From Acidobacteriota bacterium (GTDB lineage Bacteria > Acidobacteriota > Terriglobia > Terriglobales > Acidobacteriaceae): 42,684 nt of DNA. Both the position numbers and the translations under genes were made by a program. The stretch lies in assembly GCA_021816455.1 (NCBI GenBank), contig JAKAXU010000027.1:1-42684 (forward strand), read 5' to 3'. Within the stretch, counting starts at the first letter, position 1; every line of letters starts with the position of its first letter. Below are positions 35,376-42,684 of this stretch, piece by piece. The notes beneath the pieces are model-generated. The model was given only the letters and a program-made list of their open reading frames with translations, was not told where the DNA came from and did not search any database.

Positions 35376-36215
35376 CTAGTCACTCCGGGCTGACGCATGC
35401 TCTTCTTCAAGCGTGCTCTCAGCGTCACTTTCCGTTTCGCTCAACCCGCCGTAACGGCGCTCCCGCCGCTGGTAGGCGGCAATCGCCTCCAGCAGATGGA
35501 CGCCGCGGAAATCCGGCCAGTAACGTTCGGTTACGAATATCTCCGCATAGGCAATCTGCCAGAGCAGATAGTTGGACAGGCGCATCTCTCCGGAGGTGCG
35601 GATGACCAGGTCCGGATCCGGCATCTGCGCCGTATACAGATGGCGATGCACATCCTCCTCGGTCAGTCGGTCAAGCCTGAGTCCAGTGTGGGCGGCCTCC
35701 GCGGCGAGCGAGCGAAAGGCATCCACCAACTCTGAGCGTCCGCCATAATTCAAGGCCAGCGTAAGGGTCGTACCTGTGTTTTTGCTGGTGGCATCCGCAG
35801 CCCACAGCATTTTATCCTGCACCTCCGGAGGCAGTTCCCGAGTCCGCCCTATATAGCGAATCCGAACATTATTGTCCATCATCCGCTGCAGGTTGCTTTC
35901 CAGATATGACTTGAGTAGCCGCATCAGGAAGTTGACTTCCGATCGCGGACGGCGAAGGTTGTTTTCCAGAGAAAATGCATAGAGCGTAAGCCACGGCAGA
36001 CCGATGCGCGAAGCTGTTTCCGTCACAAGCTGGACACTCTTCGCTCCCTGCTGATGACCGAGAAATCGTTTGAGGGAGCGCATTCCAGCCCAGCGCCCGT
36101 TCCCGTCCATGATGATCGCGACATGGGCGGGCATCCGTGCCGGATCGAGACTCGCATATACAGTCTTTTCCTCGACAGACAGCTCGTGAACGCGTAGCGG
36201 TGCGGTTGGATGCAA
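35376..36215 (-). CDS. uppS: Undecaprenyl diphosphate synthase (cis-prenyltransferase)
   Basis: Makes the C55 carrier lipid for peptidoglycan and O-antigen. It is 279 residues from a TTG at 36215 with GAGG six bases upstream; the next candidate is an internal ATG for MPAHVAIIMDG. Catalytic D37 lies in IIMDGNGRWA, with IRTSGEMRLSNYLLWQIAY and a PDFRG block downstream. The usual YAFSxENWxRP motif reads YAFSLENNLRRP, losing the Trp and gaining one residue. N- and C-termini are longer than the E. coli protein (253), ending in an acidic tail. First gene of the uppS-cdsA-dxr-rseP cluster. Confidence 0.94.
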   Translation of the reverse strand: MHPTAPLRVHELSVEEKTVYASLDPARMPAHVAIIMDGNGRWAGMRSLKRFLGHQQGAKSVQLVTETASRIGLPWLTLYAFSLENNLRRPRSEVNFLMRLLKSYLESNLQRMMDNNVRIRYIGRTRELPPEVQDKMLWAADATSKNTGTTLTLALNYGGRSELVDAFRSLAAEAAHTGLRLDRLTEEDVHRHLYTAQMPDPDLVIRTSGEMRLSNYLLWQIAYAEIFVTERYWPDFRGVHLLEAIAAYQRRERRYGGLSETESDAESTLEEEHASARSD

Positions 36216-36276
36216 GGCTTCCCTCTTGCGGATCAGACGCTGGTACTAGCATACGCTGTATGCAAGCCTGGATGGA

Positions 36277-36861
36277 TCATGCAGTTTGACGGCGCGTCAT
36301 CGATTGGAGCCTGGCCGTTTCACGTGCCCGCATCTTCACCTGTTCCCGAGCGAGTTCCCTCACCTGATTGAGCAGCATCGAACGATGGAGAGGCTCCAGC
36401 TGAGGCAGGAAGGATGTGATCTCGGCCAGAAACGGATCCGACAGGATGGCCGCAGTCTCTTCGTCGCGCTGGCTGCGCCCATCTCGCACCAGATGGCACA
36501 CTTCCACTTCCAGAGCATCGGCCAGACGCTCCAGCGAGGTCAGTGTCGGCATTGCTTTGCCGTTTTCAATCTTTGAGATGTATGTTCTGGGAACCTGCAT
36601 CCGACTGGCAAGCTGCCGCTGGCTGAGATGACGTGCTTTCCGTATCTCCTTCACAAACTTTGCCACCTGCAGGCCGCACTCATCCGGCGAGGAGGCAGTC
36701 GGAGCCGAAGAAGACTCCGCAGCAACACGGAACGGCTCCTCAGTATCCAGAGCTTTATGACAACGTCGACACATGGAATTCACGGTGCGGAATTGCACAA
36801 GCGAACAATAATCACAGCGCAGAACTTCGCGCACCTGCATCGCTACGAGCGTCATGGCCAT
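36277..36861 (-). CDS. Zinc-ribbon XRE-family transcriptional regulator
   Basis: About 194 residues. An N-terminal zinc-ribbon-like element has two CxxC pairs (C16/C19 and C31/C34, in RCDYCSL and MCRRCHK). A Ser/Ala-rich linker leads to a helix-turn-helix of the Cro/C1 type (about 68-125; LSQRQLASRMQVPRTYISKIENG), and then a helical, Arg-rich tail. The combination suggests a DNA-binding regulator with a structural or metal-sensing ribbon. The start is uncertain: ATG 36861, 36855 or 36840 (MQVREVLRCDYC). Divergent from the HD-hydrolase gene and possibly controlling it; that is inference from position only. Confidence 0.8.
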   Translation of the reverse strand: MAMTLVAMQVREVLRCDYCSLVQFRTVNSMCRRCHKALDTEEPFRVAAESSSAPTASSPDECGLQVAKFVKEIRKARHLSQRQLASRMQVPRTYISKIENGKAMPTLTSLERLADALEVEVCHLVRDGRSQRDEETAAILSDPFLAEITSFLPQLEPLHRSMLLNQVRELAREQVKMRARETARLQSMTRRQTA

Positions 36862-37046
36862 ACTAGTTGTGGAGAGCCAGAGCGAGCTTTCCGTGGTCGG
36901 ACTACAGCACCACAAATGCTACACTGAGGCCGCCGAACCATAATTGTCAAGTGAAAAACCACATACTAACCAAAGAAAGTCCCAGAAAGGCCAGAAAAAC
37001 CCTAAGAATCACGAACCATACCCATCAACAGGAAGGTGAAATTCTC

Positions 37047-37685
37047 ATGTCGAATCTCGATCACCAGTTCGTTGAGAAAGACGCAGAAACATCGGGCCAT
37101 CATAATCGCGAGGCAGCCTGGAGGCTGCTCACCTCCTGGACCGCCAGCGAGAGTTTGCGGAAACACGCCCTGGCCGTCGAGACGTGTGTTGTCGCATACG
37201 CGGAACAGCAGGCAGAGACGCTGCACCTCGACGCCGGATCACGCTCTGCCATGATGGACCTCTATGCCTGCACAGCGCTACTGCACGATTTCGACTACGA
37301 GCGCCATCCTTCTCCGGAAGAACATCCGTTCGTTGGAGTGCGCGAACTGGAACGGCTGGGGTGGCCCGTGAAGCTGCGCACGGCGATTCTGGGTCATGCC
37401 GACTACTCCGGTGTTCCCCGAGTCACCCATCTGGATCGAACACTTTATGCCTGCGATGAACTCTCCGGATTTCTGACCGCCTGCGCTCTGGTCAAACCCA
37501 GCCGCCAGCTTGCGGATGTCGAGATTGGCGGCGTTCGTAAAAAGCTGAAGGACAAAGCTTTCGCTCGAGGCGTCTCGCGCGAAGATGTATACCGGGGAGC
37601 AGTGGAACTGGGTCTTGAACTGGATGCGCACATCGGCTTCTGCCTTGCAGCAATGCAGCGGCGCGCCTCTTTTCTCGGCCTGTAA
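37047..37685 (+). CDS. HD-domain phosphohydrolase
   Basis: 212 residues from the ATG at 37047 (AGGAAGG upstream). The HD signature is complete: H40 (LRKHALAVE), H80-D81 (LLHDFDYERHP), H117 (AILGHADYSG) and D137 (CDELSGF). The C-terminal part includes VRKKLKDKAFARGVSRED, a block typical of the widespread HD family often annotated as a predicted hydrolase (COG2316-like). Metal-dependent phosphatase or phosphodiesterase activity is expected; the substrate is unknown. It is divergent from the zinc-ribbon regulator and otherwise alone. Confidence 0.85.
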   Translation: MSNLDHQFVEKDAETSGHHNREAAWRLLTSWTASESLRKHALAVETCVVAYAEQQAETLHLDAGSRSAMMDLYACTALLHDFDYERHPSPEEHPFVGVRELERLGWPVKLRTAILGHADYSGVPRVTHLDRTLYACDELSGFLTACALVKPSRQLADVEIGGVRKKLKDKAFARGVSREDVYRGAVELGLELDAHIGFCLAAMQRRASFLGL

Positions 37686-37927
37686 ATCCGATTTCAGCCT
37701 GCCAGCTTCGGATTGCGCAGAGAACTTTGCAGGAGCGTTCATCGGGCCGCAACCTGTGAGCTATCCGGGGCCTTTGAAATGGCCTTTCCCGGCTGAACCA
37801 GCCACCCGTCTTCATCGTAAACAATATCGTCAACAATCCTTTTGCGACACCGAGTCTTACAACTTGACACGCCGTTCTAATAGCGTAATGATCCACATGT
37901 AGTTGTTTTTCAGGATGGAAAACCATA

Positions 37928-38734
37928 ATGCGAGATACAACTCTGCATGGAACGTATAAAGTCCAGGCTCTGGACCGAGCTTTTGCTGTACTTGACCTGC
38001 TGGGCGAAAGCGAAGTTCCGCTCGGACTGGCTCAGGTTGCATCGGCTCTGCAGCTCCACAAGAGCACCGCACACCGGTTTTTGATGGTGCTGGAGCGCCA
38101 TCACATGGTGGAGCGCACGGGAAACGGCAAATTCCGTCTGGGCCTGCGTCTGTTCGAGTATGGCAATCGCGCCATTGAGCAGTATGACCTGCGCGAACGC
38201 GCGCAACCACATCTTCGCCGCCTGGTTAGCGAGACCAATGAGACGGCGCATTTATGCATATTGGAACAGGCGCACATCATCTATCTCGACAAGCTCGAAC
38301 CGATGCGTTCGGTCCGCATGATCACACGTGTTGGGGCAAGCAATCCGGTACACTGCACCTCGGTTGGGAAAGCGATTCTCGCCTTCATGCCGGCTGAAAG
38401 GATCGCTGAAGTGATTCGCAAGACGCGCTTTGAACGATTCACTTCGCGCACCATCACTTCAGCAGATGCATTTCGCGCTGAAATTGAAAAGACACATCGC
38501 CGCGGTTACGCCGTCGATGATGAGGAACTTGAGGAGGGTCTGCGCTGCATCGCAGTTCCGATACTCGACGCACAGAAATTCCCGGTCGCAGCAGTCAGTG
38601 TCTCCGGGCCATCCTTCCGCGTCACGGCGAAAAAGCTGCCGGAGATCGCCCATCACCTGCTGCAATGTGTGCGCGGCATCTCTATGGACATGGGTTTTGC
38701 AAGCAAACAGCGGACTCCTGCCCTGCACGCTTAA
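37928..38734 (+). CDS. IclR-family transcriptional regulator
   Basis: 268 residues. An N-terminal winged helix-turn-helix (about 12-75; LAQVASALQLHKSTAHRFLMVLE) is followed by the IclR effector domain. That domain shows RLGLRLFEYGN, ETAHLCILEQAHIIYLDKLE, CTSVGKAILAFM and the C-terminal GLRCIAVPILD block. IclR proteins sense small metabolites, often aromatic or carbon-source intermediates, and usually control adjacent catabolic genes. None of that kind is next to it: the following gene is a convergent SDR. The target is unknown. Confidence 0.9.
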   Translation: MRDTTLHGTYKVQALDRAFAVLDLLGESEVPLGLAQVASALQLHKSTAHRFLMVLERHHMVERTGNGKFRLGLRLFEYGNRAIEQYDLRERAQPHLRRLVSETNETAHLCILEQAHIIYLDKLEPMRSVRMITRVGASNPVHCTSVGKAILAFMPAERIAEVIRKTRFERFTSRTITSADAFRAEIEKTHRRGYAVDDEELEEGLRCIAVPILDAQKFPVAAVSVSGPSFRVTAKKLPEIAHHLLQCVRGISMDMGFASKQRTPALHA

Positions 38735-38761
38735 ACTCTGCCTGGGTGGCGAAGCGAAGAC

Positions 38762-39490
38762 TCAGATCAGACCGAGTCCGCCATCGACCGCAAGCACCTG
38801 GCCGGTGATAAAAGCCGGTCCGGTCAGGAAAAATCGGACTGCGGCCGCCACGTCCTCCGCGCTGCCGTTCCTGCACATCGGGGTGCGTGAGGCAAAACTC
38901 CGCGCACTTTCGGATTCTTCCATTTGAATCCAGCCAGGCGCGACGCAATTCACGCTCACCTCAGGAGCGTAGGCGCGGGCCATGGTGCGCGTAAGCATCT
39001 CCAGCGCTGCCTTTGCCGAACAGTAATGGGCGTGAGTGGGCCAGACCCGACTGCCACCCAGCGAACCAATATGCACCACACGTCCATTGCCTGCGCGAAG
39101 CTGTGGCAGAAGAGCCTGCGTCATCAGCATCGGTCCGCGTACGTTCACGGCAAATGTCGCGTCCCATCGCTCTGCCGTCATCTCTTCCAGCGCGACAGAA
39201 TCGAAGACTGCGGCGTTATTCACCAGTGCATCCACCCGGCCGAACTGCTGAAGCACAGCGGCAGCCGTTGCAGCAATCTCCGCCTCGGAGCAAATCTCCA
39301 TGCGGAACGCTTCGGCGTCCACACCGAGAGAACGACACTCCGAGACTGTCCGGAGTGCGTCGTCTTTTGACTTCCTATAGGTGATGCCCACCCGATATCC
39401 GATCCGGGCCAGATCAAGCGCCAGAGCGCGACCAATACGCCGCGCACCACCCGTAATCAGGACCACTCGATTGCTGCCAAGCCCGTTCAT
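38762..39490 (-). CDS. Short-chain dehydrogenase/reductase (pteridine-reductase-like)
   Basis: 242 residues. The cofactor-binding loop is ITGGARRIGRAL (12-23), in which the Arg-Arg form resembles NADPH-using pteridine reductases (FolM/PTR1). NNAAVFDS (91-98) follows, with the catalytic triad S143, Y156 and K160 (HYCSAKAAL). The C-terminus CVAPGWI and GQVLAVDGGLGLI is classical SDR. The substrate is uncertain: dihydropteridine reduction is plausible by the loop, but a general ketoreductase is equally possible. Convergent with the IclR gene, 27 bp apart. Confidence 0.87.
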   Translation of the reverse strand: MNGLGSNRVVLITGGARRIGRALALDLARIGYRVGITYRKSKDDALRTVSECRSLGVDAEAFRMEICSEAEIAATAAAVLQQFGRVDALVNNAAVFDSVALEEMTAERWDATFAVNVRGPMLMTQALLPQLRAGNGRVVHIGSLGGSRVWPTHAHYCSAKAALEMLTRTMARAYAPEVSVNCVAPGWIQMEESESARSFASRTPMCRNGSAEDVAAAVRFFLTGPAFITGQVLAVDGGLGLI

Positions 39491-39522
39491 GGGATTTTCG
39501 CGCGCATCGTCGCTATGCCAGT

Positions 39523-40032
39523 CTACTGGTTCGGCTTCGAGGACGACCCGGATCCCTGCTGGCCTCCATCGCTCTGCTTCTGATCGGAATTCTGCGTCGA
39601 ATCGCCATATACAGTGAACTGCTTCGAGGGTCGGTTCAGCTTAATCGTCAACGTCATCGAGCTCTTATCGATCTTGTAGTCCTGACCGAAGGTCTGGAAA
39701 TCGGGTGCGATCACTTGAAGACGGATCGTCGATCCGGTCTCAATCACGTCAATCAAAGCCTTGCCGTCGGCGTCTGTCTTCAGCTCCATGTTCCCTCGGT
39801 CCTTGCCATGCACGAGCGGATGGAAGATTACAGACGCATTTGTGACGGGCTTCCCATTCGCCGCTCGAACGACGCAGACCTCGACATGGCTGACCGGTGG
39901 CGGAGCCTTGTACTTGCGACCGCGATACGAGGAATCCTGCCCCAAAGCTACTGCCGCCGTACTGAGAATGGCGAGGATGCCAAAGGTGATTTTCGCGTAG
40001 TGTTTCATCTGTCGAAAGCCCATCATAGACAT
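39523..40032 (-). CDS. Secreted protein with carboxypeptidase-regulatory-like beta-sandwich
   Basis: 169 residues. A signal sequence (HYAKITFGILAILSTAAVALG, after a short basic head) precedes an Ig-like region VEVCVVRAANGKPVTNASVIF...TDADGKALIDVI. This is the pattern of the carboxypeptidase regulatory-like domain common in exported acidobacterial proteins. The tail is Gln/Ser/Gly-rich (SDGGQQGSGSSSKPNQ). ATG 40032 has GGTGGGA upstream; ATG 40008 is an alternative. No enzymatic residues are seen; the role is unknown, probably surface or periplasmic. It lies 32 bp behind the SDR gene's start on the same strand. Confidence 0.72.
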   Translation of the reverse strand: MSMMGFRQMKHYAKITFGILAILSTAAVALGQDSSYRGRKYKAPPPVSHVEVCVVRAANGKPVTNASVIFHPLVHGKDRGNMELKTDADGKALIDVIETGSTIRLQVIAPDFQTFGQDYKIDKSSMTLTIKLNRPSKQFTVYGDSTQNSDQKQSDGGQQGSGSSSKPNQ

Positions 40033-40209
40033 ATTTTAATCCCACCACGCACCCCATGCCCAGTATCCGCTTGCCCATCTCGGCATACACAATTGCCAGG
40101 ATGGACGAATTGCAATCCTCGCTCGAGCCGGAGTGGCCTGCGGGTGGCATTATGAATGTGCAGTAAACTTTATCTTAGTCGTTTTTGCTCATATTTCACA
40201 TGGCTGGAC

Positions 40210-40238
40210 TTGACATTTACCAAAGCCATCCCTAGTCT
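40210..40238 (+). promoter_or_regulatory. Candidate groES-groEL promoter
   Basis: A perfect TTGACA (40210-40215) is followed after 17 bp by TAGTCT (40233-40238), a weak -10. It immediately precedes and partly overlaps the CIRCE operator, as expected for an HrcA-repressed heat-shock promoter. Confidence 0.55.
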
Positions 40239-40263
40239 AGCAATTAGGCAAGGAGAGTGCTAA
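40237..40263 (+). promoter_or_regulatory. CIRCE operator (HrcA-binding site)
   Basis: The right arm GAGTGCTAA (40255-40263) is a perfect match to the CIRCE consensus. The left arm CTAGCAATT (40237-40245) matches TTAGCACTC at six of nine bases, with exactly the standard 9-bp spacer. Position between promoter and groES fits HrcA repression of the chaperonin operon. No hrcA gene is in the window. Confidence 0.82.
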
Positions 40264-40383
40264 GGTCAATTTGGGCGCTTCGAATGTGCTCCTTAGAACT
40301 CTTCAACTCGGAAGTATCCGTCTCAATCGATTCAAAGACGCGCAACTGGCTGAATCCAGTTCAGCGAAGGAGAAGCAACGACT

Positions 40384-40695
40384 ATGGCAGCAACTTCAGT
40401 AGCAACCACCTTCACCCCGCTCCACGATCGCATTCTGGTCCGTCGCGTGGAAGAGACCGAAACCATTCGTGGCGGCATCATCATCCCTGATAGCGCCAAG
40501 GAAAAGCCGCAGGAAGGCGAAGTGATCTCTGTCGGCAAAGGCAAGTCCAACGATGAAGGCAAAGTCTTCCCGCTCGACGTGAAGGCAGGCGATCGCGTTC
40601 TCTTTGGCAAATACTCCGGCACCGAGATCAAGATCGATGGTGAGGAGTTCCTGATCATGCGCGAGGAAGAAGTTCTCGGCATCCTCCGCAAGTAA
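40384..40695 (+). CDS. groES: Co-chaperonin GroES (10 kDa)
   Basis: 103 residues, forming the heptameric lid of the GroEL folding chamber. It starts at ATG 40384 with AAGGAG about 11 bases upstream. Conserved blocks are [13 protein letters not shown], the mobile loop [18 protein letters not shown] with its hydrophobic GGIII tripeptide, [15 protein letters not shown] and the final EEVLGIL. It is followed by groEL after 112 bp. Expression is likely controlled by the CIRCE element upstream. Confidence 0.98.
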   Translation: MAATSVATTFTPLHDRILVRRVEETETIRGGIIIPDSAKEKPQEGEVISVGKGKSNDEGKVFPLDVKAGDRVLFGKYSGTEIKIDGEEFLIMREEEVLGILRK

Positions 40696-40780
40696 CCTGC
40701 TATACCGCTTCGATCCGGAAGCGGCTCTGCCGGAAAAAGCTGAAGCAATGAAATCTATCGTGGCGCACGGAGCGCCCTGA

Positions 40781-42481
<1,701 letters not shown>

Positions 42482-42507
42482 ACTGCGAGCGATTCGCTCA
42501 CGATACA

Positions 42508-42543
42508 AGGCCCCGGGCAGCCGCCCGGGGCCTCTCTTTTTCG
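42508..42543 (+). terminator. Rho-independent terminator of groES-groEL
   Basis: AGGCCCCGGGC (42508-42518) and GCCCGGGGCCT (42523-42533) form a perfect 11-bp GC-rich stem with a 4-nt loop, followed by CTCTCTTTTT. Confidence 0.95.
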
Positions 42544-42560
42544 GAAGCATGTAATTTACA

Positions 42561-42684
42561 ATCGGCATAGGGGGGAGCCTCGCGGCTCCTTCCCTGCCAC
42601 ACCACCGTACATGCGGGTCCGCATACGGCGGTTCGGGTGGATTGAGCTATGGACCAGCGAACAGCCTTGGAACTCCAGGCGAGT
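42561..42684 (-). mobile_element. Group II intron 3' end (domains V and VI); rest outside window
   Basis: Read on the minus strand, 42632-42601 folds as a domain V: an 8-bp lower helix (ACCGCCGT/ACGGTGGT), a 2-nt bulge (GT) on the 3' strand, a 5-bp upper helix (ATGCG/CGCAT) and a 4-nt loop. Aligned with domain V, the triad positions read CGC, the form I recall for group IIC introns. Next, 42598-42561 folds as a domain VI: GGAGCC/GGCTCC capped by a GCGA tetraloop, a lower AGGG/CCCT helix, and a bulged A (42568 complement) seven bases before an AT end. The intron would therefore end at 42561. Any reverse-transcriptase gene lies beyond the right edge. Confidence 0.82.

Larger units (their letters stand above)
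40033..40383. other. 351-bp control region upstream of groES
   Basis: No gene is supported here. The right half holds a promoter candidate and a CIRCE operator (listed separately) followed by a leader of about 120 nt. The left half contains nothing recognisable apart from a short inverted CAATT/AATTG pair near 40090-40115. Confidence 0.5.

Noticed and set aside
36945..36950. Minus-strand TTGACA upstream of the zinc-ribbon regulator
   Set aside because: No -10-like hexamer at suitable spacing; the match may be chance.
37864..37869. Perfect TTGACA upstream of the IclR-type gene as a promoter -35
   Set aside because: At 16-18 bp downstream no acceptable -10 box is present, so it was not listed as a promoter.

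Overview
The window reads as a chromosomal segment of a GC-rich Gram-negative bacterium, most likely an acidobacterium of the Terriglobus/Granulicella/Acidobacterium type. This is an inference from protein style: a glycine-rich TonB with a long cytosolic head, a TolC with a long N-terminal region, a bc-complex built without a separate cytochrome c1, and many small secreted proteins. No rRNA, tRNA or CRISPR array was seen. Most genes are housekeeping and tightly packed. Both ends are mobile DNA: the C-terminus of an IS5-like transposase at the left edge, and the 3' end of a group II intron (domains V and VI, minus strand) at the right edge.

Layout. 1-1173: transposase tail and a TonB-type protein. 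1396-6309 (+): ileS, lspA (overlapping by 4 bp) and aroA, closed by a hairpin terminator shared with the convergent tolC-like gene (6393-8543, -). 8922-11023 (+): truA and an M20 peptidase overlapping by 4 bp. 11043-11981 (-): an orphan DppB-type permease. 12114-12662 (+): a small secreted protein. 12748-17338 (-): a three-gene respiratory operon. 17653-18720 (+): a Gfo/Idh/MocA oxidoreductase. 18737-19594 (-): an lgt-like gene. 19686-23876 (+): hpt, deoC, a GAF-GAF-PP2C phosphatase and purine nucleoside phosphorylase. 23994-28603 (-): metG, tatD, yajQ and a polyprenyl diphosphate synthase. 28813-31307 (+): argS and a stand-alone cobalamin-binding protein. 31350-36215 (-): the isoprenoid and envelope cluster uppS-cdsA-dxr-rseP plus a thioesterase. 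36277-40032: a zinc-ribbon XRE regulator, an HD hydrolase, an IclR regulator, an SDR and a small secreted protein. 40384-42481 (+): groES-groEL behind a CIRCE operator, ending in a strong terminator.

The most unusual content is the operon at 12748-17338. In transcription order it encodes (i) a signal-peptide-bearing outer-membrane beta-barrel protein with one N-terminal CxxCH heme site, resembling Cyc2-type cytochrome-porin fusions, (ii) a twin-arginine Rieske protein, and (iii) a cytochrome b whose C-terminus carries four consecutive mono-heme cytochrome c domains. No separate cytochrome c1/f gene is present. Together these could form an electron path from quinone pool to outer membrane, or the reverse. 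That reading is inference; the domain content is seen directly.

Other themes: lipoprotein processing (lspA and a divergent lgt-like gene), C55 and long-chain isoprenoid supply (dxr, uppS, polyprenyl synthase), three aminoacyl-tRNA synthetases (Ile, Met, Arg), and purine/deoxynucleoside salvage (hpt, deoC, PNP) with a regulatory phosphatase embedded.
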